From: CAIWHR01 sp963788185
GTDB taxonomy: Bacteria; Pseudomonadota; Gammaproteobacteria; Burkholderiales; Casimicrobiaceae
Assembly (NCBI GenBank): GCA_963788185.1
Contig: CAWBGE010000017.1
Coordinates: 62,001-126,000, forward strand
Length of the DNA: 64,000 nucleotides
Reading direction: 5' to 3'
The position numbers and the translations under genes are program-made. Within the stretch, counting starts at the first letter, position 1; each line of letters begins with the position of its first letter. Positions 24,821-32,968 of the stretch are shown here, in pieces. The notes under the pieces were generated by a model. The model was given only the letters and a program-made list of their open reading frames with translations. It was not told where the DNA came from and searched no databases.

Positions 24821-27178
24821 ATGTGGTCGGTGATGGACGCGATCGCAGCGCCGGAGACGACGATCGGACGACGGCTGATCGTGCAGGGCCTCGTCCAGGG
24901 TGTCGGGTTCCGGCCGTTCGTCTACCGGCTGGCGACCGAGCTCGCGCTTGAGGGCTGGGTGCGCAACGACGGCGGCGGGGTGACGATCGAGGTGCAGGGA
25001 CCAGGGCACGCAGTCGAAGCTTTCACGCGGCGAGTGAAGGACGATGCGCCGCCGCTGGCGCGCGTCGATCGCGTGACGCATGAATCTCATGCGGCGAAGG
25101 CGAACGCCGGCGGCTTCGCGATACGCGTCAGTGAAGGCGACGCCGGGCGGGCGACGACCGCGATCGGCCCCGATGCCGCCACCTGCGACGATTGCCTCGA
25201 CGAGCTCTTCGCGCGCGAGGATCGCCGCTACCGCTACGCGTTCATCAATTGCACGCACTGCGGACCCCGGTACACGATTACCCGCGCGCTGCCCTACGAT
25301 CGCGCGCTGACCAGCATGGCGCGCTTCGCGCAATGTCCCGCGTGCCTTGCCGAGTACCGTTCGCCGGGGGATCGCCGCTTCCACGCCGAGCCCAACGCCT
25401 GCCCGGTGTGCGGTCCGCAACTGGCGCTCGTCGATCCGGCGGGCAGGCCGTTCGGCGACGACGACCCGATCGCGGCCACGCTCGTGCGGCTGCTGCGTGG
25501 CGAGATCGTCGCCATCAAGGGTCTGGGCGGATTTCACCTGGCCTGCGACGCGCGCAACGCGGCGGCAGTGGCGCGCCTGCGCGAACGCAAGGCGCGCGAG
25601 GAAAAGCCTCTGGCCGTGATGGTCGCGAACCTCGCGTCCGCGCAAGCGCTGGTCGACGCGAGCCCCGCAGACACGGTGTTGCTCCTTGCCCGCGAGCGGC
25701 CGATCGTGCTGCTGCGCAAGCGAACGGCTACCGACGCCGCACTGGCCGGCGTCGCGCCCGGTCTGGCGTGGCTCGGCGTCATGCTGCCGTACACGCCACT
25801 GCAGCACCTGCTGTTCCACGAGGCGGCCGGTCGTCCGCCGGGCAGCGCGTGGCGCGAAGCCGCGCAACCGCTGACGCTGGTGATGACGAGCGCCAATCCG
25901 GGAGGCGAGCCGCTCGTCACCGGCAACGACGAAGCGCTGAGGCGGCTTGCGGGCATCGCCGACGCCTGCCTGCTGCACGACCGGGACATCGTGATCCGCT
26001 GCGACGACAGCGTGCTGCGCGCGGTGTCCGGCGAAGGGGCAGCCGCCCATCAGTTCGTCCGCCGCGCACGGGGCTATACGCCGCGGGCGATTCCGCTGGC
26101 CGCATCGGGCCCGCCGGTGGTCGCGGTCGGCGGACACTTCAAGAACACCGTCTGCGTGACGCGCGGCGACGAGGCCTTCGTCTCCGAGCACGTGGGCGAT
26201 CTCGACAACGCAGCGACCTGCGCGGCACTCGAAGACACCGTCGCGCACCTCGTCGCGATACTCGACGTCGAGCCGGTGACGGTCGCGCACGATCTGCATC
26301 CCGATTACTTCAGCAGCCGCCTCGCGGCGCGACTCGCGGCGCGCTGGGAGGTGCCGCTCCGCCCGGTCCAGCACCACCACGCGCACATCGCCGCCATCGT
26401 CGCCGAACACCGCGTCATGGGTCCGGTGCTGGGCCTCGCGCTGGACGGCGTGGGAATCGGCGCCGACGGCGCCGCGTGGGGCGGCGAGCTGCTGCGCGTC
26501 GACGGCGCAAATTGCGAGCGGCTGGGTCGTTTGCGCCCGCTGCGCCTGCCCGGCGGGGACCGCGCCGCGCGCGAGCCGTGGCGCATGGCGGCGGCCGCGC
26601 TTTCGGCAGCGGGCCAGGGGAATCGCATTGCGACGCGCTTTGCCGACGAGCCTGGCGCCGTCACGGTCGCGTCGCTGCTGGAGCGCAAGCTCAACGCGCC
26701 GGAGACATCGAGCCTCGGCCGCTGGTTCGACGCGGTCGCGGGTCTTCTCGAGGTGCGGCGGCGATCGACCTACGAAGGTCAGGCGGCGATGCTGCTGGAG
26801 GGCCTGGCCGAAAACCATGGCCCGGTCGCGCCGGACCGGTCGCTGTTCGCGATCAGCGATGCGAACGAGCTCGACCTGTTGCCGCTGGCGCTGCACGTGG
26901 CGAACCTCGGCGATACGGCGCGCGCGGCGGCGTTGTTTCACGCCACGCTCGCCGCGGCGCTGGCGGAATGGGCGATCCGCGCGGCGAAGAAGCTGGGACT
27001 GTCGGTCGTCGCCTGCGGCGGCGGCTGCATGCTCAATGCGATACTCGCCGCGGGCCTGCGGCAGGCGCTTGCCGGCGAGGACCTGACGTTCCTCGAGGCG
27101 CGTGCCGTTCCCCCCAACGACGGCGGGCTCGCGCTGGGGCAGGCGTGGGTCGCGCTGCAGGCGATCCAGTCACCGTAA
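24821..27178 (+). CDS. hypF: Carbamoyltransferase HypF
   Basis: Makes the thiocarbamoyl group on HypE that becomes the CN ligands of the hydrogenase iron. Domains in order over 785 residues: acylphosphatase (LVQGVGFRPFVYRLA near 20-35), two zinc fingers with eight cysteines (CDDCLDELF ... CTHCGPRYT, CPACLAEY ... CPVCGPQ), a YrdC-like domain (KGLGGFHLACDA) and a Kae1-like carbamoyltransferase domain with HHHAHIAAIVAEH. The frame is open far upstream but HypB occupies it; ATG 24821 gives the family N terminus, with a second ATG at 24833. All catalytic motifs are present. Confidence 0.95.
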   Translation: MWSVMDAIAAPETTIGRRLIVQGLVQGVGFRPFVYRLATELALEGWVRNDGGGVTIEVQGPGHAVEAFTRRVKDDAPPLARVDRVTHESHAAKANAGGFAIRVSEGDAGRATTAIGPDAATCDDCLDELFAREDRRYRYAFINCTHCGPRYTITRALPYDRALTSMARFAQCPACLAEYRSPGDRRFHAEPNACPVCGPQLALVDPAGRPFGDDDPIAATLVRLLRGEIVAIKGLGGFHLACDARNAAAVARLRERKAREEKPLAVMVANLASAQALVDASPADTVLLLARERPIVLLRKRTATDAALAGVAPGLAWLGVMLPYTPLQHLLFHEAAGRPPGSAWREAAQPLTLVMTSANPGGEPLVTGNDEALRRLAGIADACLLHDRDIVIRCDDSVLRAVSGEGAAAHQFVRRARGYTPRAIPLAASGPPVVAVGGHFKNTVCVTRGDEAFVSEHVGDLDNAATCAALEDTVAHLVAILDVEPVTVAHDLHPDYFSSRLAARLAARWEVPLRPVQHHHAHIAAIVAEHRVMGPVLGLALDGVGIGADGAAWGGELLRVDGANCERLGRLRPLRLPGGDRAAREPWRMAAAALSAAGQGNRIATRFADEPGAVTVASLLERKLNAPETSSLGRWFDAVAGLLEVRRRSTYEGQAAMLLEGLAENHGPVAPDRSLFAISDANELDLLPLALHVANLGDTARAAALFHATLAAALAEWAIRAAKKLGLSVVACGGGCMLNAILAAGLRQALAGEDLTFLEARAVPPNDGGLALGQAWVALQAIQSP

Positions 27179-27202
27179 TCGAACCGCGAATCGGAACCCG
27201 CC

Positions 27203-27439
27203 ATGTGCCTTGCCATCCCCGCCCGCGTCGTATCGCTGCCGGAGCCCGAGATTGCGATTGTCGATCTTGCCGGCGTGCGGAAGCGCATCTCGCTCGAACT
27301 GGTCGACGGCGTCGCTCCCGGCGATTACGTGATCGTCCACGTCGGCTATGCGCTGACCAGGCTCGACCCGGAGGAGGCGGAGCGCACGCTTCGCACGTTT
27401 GCCGAAGCCGGCATCGACGTGAACGCGCCGCTGCAGTGA
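27203..27439 (+). CDS. hypC: Hydrogenase assembly chaperone HypC
   Basis: Small chaperone of 78 residues that carries the Fe(CN)2CO unit with HypD and escorts the hydrogenase large subunit. The essential Cys2 is in the universal opening MCLAIPARVVS, and the beta-barrel signature GDYVIVHVGYALTRLD follows. It lies 24 bases after hypF, and its stop is one base before the hypD start, so hypC and hypD are coupled. A paralogue specific for one hydrogenase (HybG/HupF) cannot be excluded from sequence alone. Confidence 0.95.
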   Translation: MCLAIPARVVSLPEPEIAIVDLAGVRKRISLELVDGVAPGDYVIVHVGYALTRLDPEEAERTLRTFAEAGIDVNAPLQ

Positions 27440-27440
27440 A

Positions 27441-28589
27441 ATGAAGTACGTCGACGAGTTCCGCGACGGCGCATTGGCGCGGCAGCTTGCAGGCGCCATC
27501 GCCCGCGAGGCGGCGCACCCGCGCAGCTACAACTTGATGGAGTTCTGCGGCGGTCACACGCACGCGATCTCGCGCTACGGTCTGGCCGACCTGCTGCCCG
27601 CCAACGTGCGGATGATCCATGGGCCGGGGTGTCCGGTGTGCGTGCTGCCGATCGGTCGCATCGACAACGCGATCGAACTCGCGGCGCGTGCGGGCCTCAT
27701 TCTCTGCACCTACGCCGACACGCTGCGCGTGCCGGCGTCGAAGGGGCTGTCGCTCCTGAAGGCGAAGGCGCGCGGGTCGGACATCCGGATGGTGTATTCG
27801 AGCGCCGACGCGGTGCGCATCGCACGCGAGAATCCGGACCGCGAGGTCGTGTTCTTCGCCATCGGCTTCGAGACCACGACGCCGCCCACGGCGGTCGCGA
27901 TCAGGACGGCAGCGGCCGAGGGTCTCGCCAACTTCACGGTGTTCTGCAACCACGTGCTGACGCCGCCGGCAATCGGCAGCATCCTGGAGTCGCCCGAAGT
28001 GCGCGGACCGGGCACGGTGCCGCTCGACGGCTTCATCGGCCCGGCGCACGTGTCGACGGTGATCGGCAGCCGGCCCTACGAGTGCTTCGCCGAGGAATAC
28101 GCGAAGCCGGTGGTGATCGCCGGCTTCGAGCCGCTCGACGTCATGCAGGCGATCCTGATGCTGGTCCGGCAGCTGAACGAAGGACGCGCGGAGGTCGAGA
28201 ACGAGTTCACGCGCGCGGTGACCCGCGACGGCAATCCGAAGGCGAAGGCGCTGGTCGCCGAGGTGTTCGAGCCGCGCGCGACCTTCGAATGGCGGGGACT
28301 GGGCGAAGTGCCGCACAGCGCGCTGGCGATCAGGGGAGAGTACCGGGCGTTCGACGCCGAGGCGCGCTACGGCATCGCCTACCGGCCGGTGCCCGACAAC
28401 AAGGCCTGCGAGTGTGGTGCGATCCTGCGCGGCGTCAGGAGGCCGACCGACTGCAAGCTGTTCGGCACCGTCTGCACGCCGGAGAACCCGATCGGCTCCT
28501 GCATGGTGTCGTCGGAAGGCGCCTGCGCCGCGCACTACACCTACGGCCGGTTCAAGGACGTCGAGGCGACGACGGGAGCGGCCGGATGA
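27441..28589 (+). CDS. hypD: Hydrogenase formation protein HypD
   Basis: Iron-sulfur scaffold on which the Fe(CN)2CO centre is built. Signature blocks are EFCGGHTHAISRYG near the start, HGPGCPVCVLPIGRID, FFAIGFETTTPPTA, and a C-terminal cluster of cysteines (CECGAILRGVRRPTDCKLFG, CTPENPIGSCMVSSEG) that binds 4Fe-4S. The 382 residues match the family. It overlaps a seven-codon open frame at its stop, just before hypE. All cysteines expected for activity are present. Confidence 0.96.
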   Translation: MKYVDEFRDGALARQLAGAIAREAAHPRSYNLMEFCGGHTHAISRYGLADLLPANVRMIHGPGCPVCVLPIGRIDNAIELAARAGLILCTYADTLRVPASKGLSLLKAKARGSDIRMVYSSADAVRIARENPDREVVFFAIGFETTTPPTAVAIRTAAAEGLANFTVFCNHVLTPPAIGSILESPEVRGPGTVPLDGFIGPAHVSTVIGSRPYECFAEEYAKPVVIAGFEPLDVMQAILMLVRQLNEGRAEVENEFTRAVTRDGNPKAKALVAEVFEPRATFEWRGLGEVPHSALAIRGEYRAFDAEARYGIAYRPVPDNKACECGAILRGVRRPTDCKLFGTVCTPENPIGSCMVSSEGACAAHYTYGRFKDVEATTGAAG

Positions 28590-28605
28590 GCACGCCGGCA
28601 ATTCG

Positions 28606-29655
28606 ATGAGCACGCTGCGCGAAGTCTATGTGCGGCCGATCGACTTCGAGCATGGCAGGGTCGACATGACGCACGGCAGCGGGGGTCGCGCGATGGCGCA
28701 GCTGATCGACGAACTCTTCGTCGCCGCGTTCGACAACCCGTGGCTGCGACAGAGGAACGACCAGGCGAGCTTCGACCCGCCGCCGGGGCGGATGGTGATC
28801 GCCACCGACAGCCACGTCGTGACGCCGCTGTTCTTTCCCGGCGGCGACATCGGCTGCCTGGCGGTGCACGGCACGATCAACGACGTCGCGATGTCAGGCG
28901 CGCAGCCGCTCAACCTGGCGGCATCGTTCATACTCGAGGAAGGGTTTCCGCTCGCGGACCTGAAGCGCATTGTCGAATCGATGGCGGCTGCGGCGCGCAA
29001 GGCCGGCGTTCCCATCGTCACCGGCGACACCAAGGTCGTCGAGCGCGGCAAGGGCGACGGCGTGTTCATCACCACGACCGGCATCGGCATCGTGCCGCCC
29101 GGGGTCGACATCTCCGGCGATCGCGCGCGTCCCGGCGACCGGATCATCGTCAGCGGCAGCATCGGCGATCACGGCGTCGCGATCATGTCGTCGCGGGAGA
29201 ATCTCGCCTTCGAGACCACGATCGAGTCGGACACCGCCGCGCTGCACGGACTGGTGGCCGCGATGATCGGGGCGGTGCCGGGCATCCATTGCCTGCGCGA
29301 CCCGACACGCGGGGGCGTGGCCACGACGCTGAACGAAATCGCCGCCCAGTCCGGCTGCGGAATGATGCTGCGCGAGGCGGCGCTGCCCATCCGCGGCGAA
29401 GTCAGCGCCGCCTGCGAGTTCCTCGGGCTCGATCCGCTGTACGTGGCCAACGAGGGCAAGCTGCTGGCGATTTGCGCGGATGCCGATGCCGGACGATTGC
29501 TCGCGGCCATGCGAAGCCATCCGCTGGGACGCGACGCGGCGATCATCGGCGAGGTTGTCGCCGACACGCATCGCTTCGTGCAGATGGAAACCTCCTTCGG
29601 CGGGCGGCGGATCGTCGACTGGCTGACCGGCGAGCAGTTGCCTAGGATCTGCTGA
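28606..29655 (+). CDS. hypE: Carbamoyl dehydratase HypE
   Basis: ATP-dependent enzyme that dehydrates the thiocarbamate on its own C-terminal cysteine to thiocyanate, the source of cyanide ligands. The terminal residues are PRIC, giving the required C-terminal Cys. The PurM-like fold shows MTHGSGGRAM, DSHVVTPLFFPGGDIG and LRDPTRGGVATTLNE. I start at ATG 28606, which gives 349 residues; an earlier ATG at 28586 in another phase reads only seven codons and stops inside this gene. It is the last gene of the hyp operon; no hydrogenase structural gene follows. Confidence 0.95.
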   Translation: MSTLREVYVRPIDFEHGRVDMTHGSGGRAMAQLIDELFVAAFDNPWLRQRNDQASFDPPPGRMVIATDSHVVTPLFFPGGDIGCLAVHGTINDVAMSGAQPLNLAASFILEEGFPLADLKRIVESMAAAARKAGVPIVTGDTKVVERGKGDGVFITTTGIGIVPPGVDISGDRARPGDRIIVSGSIGDHGVAIMSSRENLAFETTIESDTAALHGLVAAMIGAVPGIHCLRDPTRGGVATTLNEIAAQSGCGMMLREAALPIRGEVSAACEFLGLDPLYVANEGKLLAICADADAGRLLAAMRSHPLGRDAAIIGEVVADTHRFVQMETSFGGRRIVDWLTGEQLPRIC

Positions 29656-29910
29656 GCGCGGCGCGGCGACACCCGTGCTCGAGTCCTTGCGCCTCGACTT
29701 CCGGGGTTTCGATCCGCTGCCATGTTGCACTGCAGCATTTCGTTCACAACCTGCCACGATCGCGCAGCCTGCTGCAGCCTGGCCGACATCGCGGTCAACC
29801 AACGCGCACCTGATGCGTTAAAATGACGCGCCGCGTACTGGAGCGTATACCGGTGGCGATAACTGCCCGCGCGATGTTGCAGGGTGCAAAACCAACCAGG
29901 AGCGAATTTG

Positions 29911-30195
29911 ATGAAGACCATGATGATTGCCGCCGTGCTGGCGATGGGTGTGTTGGCGGCCGGTTCGGCCAACGCGTCGGAAGCGCTGGCCAAGTCCAGC
30001 GGTTGCCTCACCTGCCACGCGATCGACACCAAGAAGATGGGTCCGGCGTTCAAGGAAGTTGCCAAGAAGTACAAGGGCAACGCCGCCGCCGAGGGCAAGC
30101 TGGTCGAGGCGCTGTCGACTGCCAAGGGCCACCCCGAAGTGAAGGCCAAGGGCGACGACGTCAAGACGCTGGTCAAGTGGGTGCTGTCGCTGTAA
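29911..30195 (+). CDS. Small c-type cytochrome (c551-like), first of tandem pair
   Basis: Periplasmic monohaem electron carrier, 94 residues with a signal peptide to about residue 22. The haem site is SSGCLTCH and the axial methionine is likely in KKMGPAFKEVAKKY, the classic c551/c552 arrangement. The ATG at 29911 has a CCAGGAGCG ribosome site. The neighbour at 30283 is a close copy. It probably carries electrons between a membrane quinol oxidase complex and a terminal enzyme; the partner is not known. Confidence 0.93.
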   Translation: MKTMMIAAVLAMGVLAAGSANASEALAKSSGCLTCHAIDTKKMGPAFKEVAKKYKGNAAAEGKLVEALSTAKGHPEVKAKGDDVKTLVKWVLSL

Positions 30196-30224
30196 TCACT
30201 GCGCAGGCTTCATCGCGCAATCGG

Positions 30225-30262
30225 GCCCTCCCGCTAGCTACGCTGCCGGGGGGGCATTTTTC
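30225..30262 (+). terminator. Hairpin terminator between the two cytochromes
   Basis: Stem GCCCTCCCG (30225-30233) pairs with CGGGGGGGC (30247-30255) with one G-U pair, followed by ATTTTTCTTT. It may reduce read-through into the second cytochrome gene, 21 bases on, allowing different levels of the two. Confidence 0.7.
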
Positions 30263-30282
30263 TTTCTGAAGGAGTTGTTGCT

Positions 30283-30567
30283 ATGAAATCGTTGATCGTT
30301 GCCGCGGCCCTGGTCGTCGGCGTTGCCGCGGCGGGTGTCGCTCAGGCTTCCGAGGATCTGGCAAAGTCGAGTGGTTGCGTCACCTGCCACGCGATGGACG
30401 CCAAGAAGATGGGTCCGTCGTTCAAGAGCGTTGCCGCCAAGTACAAGGGCAATGCCGCGGCCGAAGGCAAGCTGGTCGAGGCGCTGTCCAAGGCGCAGGG
30501 TCACCCGGCGGTCAAGGCGAGCCCGGACGACATCAAGAAGCTCGTCAAGTGGAATCTCGCGCTCTGA
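30283..30567 (+). CDS. Small c-type cytochrome (c551-like), second of tandem pair
   Basis: Another 94-residue periplasmic cytochrome with signal peptide (cleavage after VAQA), haem site SSGCVTCH and axial-Met segment KKMGPSFKSVAAKYKG. The mature chain is largely identical to the product at 29911, including KYKGNAAAEGKLVEALS, so the pair arose by tandem duplication. The ATG at 30283 has GAAGGAG upstream. Differences in charge near the haem edge could let the two use different partners. Confidence 0.93.
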   Translation: MKSLIVAAALVVGVAAAGVAQASEDLAKSSGCVTCHAMDAKKMGPSFKSVAAKYKGNAAAEGKLVEALSKAQGHPAVKASPDDIKKLVKWNLAL

Positions 30568-30580
30568 TTGCAGCTTGAGT

Positions 30581-30624
30581 GGTCCGCCTGCCGGGCGGCT
30601 CCCGGCAGTGCGGGCCATTTTTTT
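30581..30624 (+). terminator. Strong intrinsic terminator after second cytochrome
   Basis: Arms 30581-30595 and 30601-30616 pair in two segments (CTGCCGGG/CCCGGCAG extended by GGTCCGC/GCGGGCC across one bulge) and are followed by ATTTTTTT. It ends the cytochrome transcript before the small secreted protein gene. Confidence 0.85.
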
Positions 30625-30697
30625 GAGTGGCGCCTGTCATCCCGGTGATGGCCCCACGCGTTTCTGACTTCCCCCAACCACTTTCCGGAGTGTCACC

Positions 30698-30979
30698 ATG
30701 CACAAGCTCGTCTCGATCCTCGTAGCGTCCACCTTTGCCATCGCCAGCGCCGGCGCGTTCGCCGCCGACCCCCCGAAGGCCGCCGCCGCGGGCGCTACCG
30801 CTGCCGCTCCGGTCAAGCTCGAAAAGCCCGCCAGCGTCAAGGCCGAGGACTGGGCCAAGATGAACGACGCCGACAAGGCGAAGGCGGTCGAGAAGGGAAG
30901 AGCAGTCGGCCAAGGCCGCCCCCGCCAAGAAGGAAAAGAAGGGCGGCTGCTGAGCAACCGGTTTTCTGCAGCGCAATGA
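30698..30979 (+). CDS. Small secreted Ala/Lys-rich protein, reading frame shifted near 3' end
   Basis: Unrecognised small protein with a signal peptide (cleavage after GAFA), then an Ala/Pro-rich linker and KAEDWAKMNDADKAKAVEK. After about codon 66 the frame as written reads GRAVGQGRPRQEGKEGRL, which has lost the local codon bias. Dropping one G from the GGG at 30895-30897 restores EEQSAKAAPAKKEKKGGC and a stop at 30951-30953. That tail fits the neighbouring Lys/Ala composition and ends in Cys. So either a real frameshift mutation or a one-base sequencing error is present. Its role is unknown; the C-terminal cysteine suggests metal or thiol chemistry. Confidence 0.6.
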   Translation: MHKLVSILVASTFAIASAGAFAADPPKAAAAGATAAAPVKLEKPASVKAEDWAKMNDADKAKAVEKGRAVGQGRPRQEGKEGRLLSNRFSAAQ

Positions 30980-30982
30980 AGA

Positions 30983-31014
30983 GGGGGAGGGCATTTCGCC
31001 CTCCCCCTTTTATT
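30983..31014 (+). terminator. Intrinsic terminator between convergent genes
   Basis: Perfect 10-bp stem GGGGGAGGGC (30983-30992) with GCCCTCCCCC (30998-31007), 5-base loop, then TTTTATT. It ends the plus-strand secreted-protein transcript. The minus-strand flank lacks a T run, so it is one-directional for practical purposes. Confidence 0.9.
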
Positions 31015-31056
31015 GCCCGATGCGCGCCGAAGTGAACGGCGCCCGGCGCGTTTCAG

Positions 31057-32436
31057 TTACTTGGAAGTGATCTTGAAGCTGCCGTCCTTCTTGATGTCCA
31101 TGTCGGCCTTCACGAAGGCGACCTTGTAGCCCTTCTCCTTGAGCTTGTGGTACGCCATCTCGGCGCGCACGCCCGTCGAGCAATGCGTGACGATGCGCTT
31201 GTCCTTGGGGACTTCGCCCATCCGTGCGGCAAGTTCCTCGTCGGGAATAAGTTTGGCGCCCTTGATCATGCCGGCGTTGGCTTCGTCCTGGTTGCGCACG
31301 TCGAGGATCAGCACGTCGGCGGGCGTGGCCTTGGCGAGCTGCGTGAACTCGGCGACGCTGAGTTCGCCCGGGCGCGGCTTCGGCGCGTAGGCGATCTTGC
31401 TTCCGGGCGTTCCGGTCGCGACCTTGTATCCCGCGGCTCTCCAGCCGTCGAAGCCGCCGGTGACGACATTGACGTTGATCTGGCCGGATTGCTGGATCTT
31501 CCGCGCGGAGTAGAACGCAGCATTGCCGCCGTCGCCGTCGTAGACCATGATCGGCGCCTTCATTTTCGCTGCCGGCAGCGTGGCCAGCATCGACGGGATC
31601 TGCGACACCGGCACGTTGACGGCGCCAGGGATGAAGCCGTCGCGCGCAACCGTGGACGCGGGCCGCACGTCGACGAGGACATGCGGGATGTCCTTGCCAA
31701 TCCACGCCTCCTGGAGGAACGGCGCGGAGATCACGCCGACGTTCTTCTCCAGCCACTCGGGCACGCCGCCCGGAAAGACCTTGACGTTGGTGTAGCCCAT
31801 CGCTTCGGCTTTCCGCAGCGAGTTGGGGCTCATCATGCAGGTGATGCCTTGGCAGAAGAACACGATCGCCCTGTTCTTCTCCTTCGGCAGCCGGTCGGTG
31901 AGCTTGTCGAACGCCGGGTAGGGCAGGTTGATGGCACCGGGGATCGTGCCTTCCTGGAAGCGCGGCAGCGGCCGCGAGTCGATCAGCACGGTGTTCGACG
32001 CCTTGCCCTGCTCGACCAGCGACAGCACCTGTTCGTACTTGAGTTCCTTCTCGGGCGGCATCTTGGCCGCGCCCTTGAACGAGATCAGCGTCGCAGTCTT
32101 GACGCCGTTCTTCTCGACGAACTCGATCCGCGCTTCGCGGTTCTTCGCGATGTCGCGCAGCATGGCGCTCTTGCCGACCTTGTCGACGTCGACGACCTTG
32201 ATCGTCGCTTCGTCGAAGCCGACGATCTCCGTGTTGGCGTCGATCTTCAGCTGGATCGACTTGGACTTGAACGCGACGTTCTCGAACACGCCGCGAATCT
32301 CGTTGGCTCCGACCTTGTGGCAGTTGCCGCAGACCTGCGGCATCCTTGACTTGGCGGCGGGCGCGGGCGCCTGCGCGTACGCGGTCGAGCTGAGGGCGAT
32401 CAATCCAATGCTAGCAAGCGTGAACAGCGGTTTCAT
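31057..32436 (-). CDS. Haem-binding triple rhodanese, periplasmic
   Basis: Predicted periplasmic sulfur-transfer protein of 459 residues. A signal peptide ends near 21 (TAYA), then one c-type haem site CGNCH at 36-40 with a short cytochrome-like region, then three rhodanese domains (about 130-235, 240-340, 355-455). Domain 1 has C195 and C200 in FFCQGITC; domain 2 has Asp in place of the active cysteine (VYDGDGG, 299-304) and is likely inactive; domain 3 has C419 in THCSTGVRAE. It is the last gene of a psrABC-arsR unit, 45 bases after arsR. A haem beside active persulfide sites suggests transfer of sulfane sulfur with electrons to or from the reductase. Confidence 0.85.
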   Translation of the reverse strand: MKPLFTLASIGLIALSSTAYAQAPAPAAKSRMPQVCGNCHKVGANEIRGVFENVAFKSKSIQLKIDANTEIVGFDEATIKVVDVDKVGKSAMLRDIAKNREARIEFVEKNGVKTATLISFKGAAKMPPEKELKYEQVLSLVEQGKASNTVLIDSRPLPRFQEGTIPGAINLPYPAFDKLTDRLPKEKNRAIVFFCQGITCMMSPNSLRKAEAMGYTNVKVFPGGVPEWLEKNVGVISAPFLQEAWIGKDIPHVLVDVRPASTVARDGFIPGAVNVPVSQIPSMLATLPAAKMKAPIMVYDGDGGNAAFYSARKIQQSGQINVNVVTGGFDGWRAAGYKVATGTPGSKIAYAPKPRPGELSVAEFTQLAKATPADVLILDVRNQDEANAGMIKGAKLIPDEELAARMGEVPKDKRIVTHCSTGVRAEMAYHKLKEKGYKVAFVKADMDIKKDGSFKITSK

Positions 32437-32481
32437 GGGTTCTCCATCCGTGGTTGAAACGAATCGGTGTGTTGTCGCGGG

Positions 32482-32946
32482 TTACGGAAATCCGATTTCT
32501 CCGCAGCGCCTCGCGTGAGCCAGTCGATTGCGGTCCTTAGCGGTTTCGGCTTCGTGCTGGGCGCCCTCGGACAGCATTGCGACGATGCGCACCGCCCATC
32601 CGGGCAACTCGGAATTCAGCCGATACATGATCCAGGTGCGCTGGCGCCGCGACACCAGCACGCCGGCATCGCGCAGCACGGCGAGATGCCGCGAGATCTT
32701 GGGCTGGGGGTGCTGCAAGGCGTCGACCAACCGGCAGACACATATCTCGCGCTCGTCCAGCAGCAGCACCAGCAGCCGCCGTCGGGTGGCATCGGCCAGC
32801 AGTTCGAACAGCAATCCGGTTGTGAGGGGCCGCCTGTGGGCGACGGGGGTGGCGATGGTCCGCGCGGGCAGGGCGACGCGCTCCTCGGCGGACGCCGCAT
32901 TGCCCGGTGCGGCAGCACGCGATTTCAACACTGCGGTACGCGGCAT
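32482..32946 (-). CDS. ArsR-family repressor with a Cys-Val-Cys metal/sulfur site
   Basis: Winged-helix repressor of 154 residues: a ~40-residue disordered N-terminal extension, the helix EICVCRLVDALQHPQPKISRHL, and a wing ending IMYRLN. C69 and C71 in EICVC match the thiol pair that senses arsenite in classic ArsR; similar pairs in SqrR/BigR-type members sense persulfides. Lying between the nrfD-like gene and the rhodanese gene of a sulfur operon, a reactive-sulfur sensor is the likelier reading, though arsenic sensing cannot be excluded. It should autoregulate the operon; I did not find a clear ArsR palindrome. Confidence 0.88.
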   Translation of the reverse strand: MPRTAVLKSRAAAPGNAASAEERVALPARTIATPVAHRRPLTTGLLFELLADATRRRLLVLLLDEREICVCRLVDALQHPQPKISRHLAVLRDAGVLVSRRQRTWIMYRLNSELPGWAVRIVAMLSEGAQHEAETAKDRNRLAHARRCGEIGFP

Positions 32947-32968
32947 GGCGAACTCCGGCGGTTGAACG

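Noticed and set aside
24356..26941. An 861-codon minus-strand open frame opposite hypF
   Set aside because: Arg-rich shadow of hypF; no recognisable domain.
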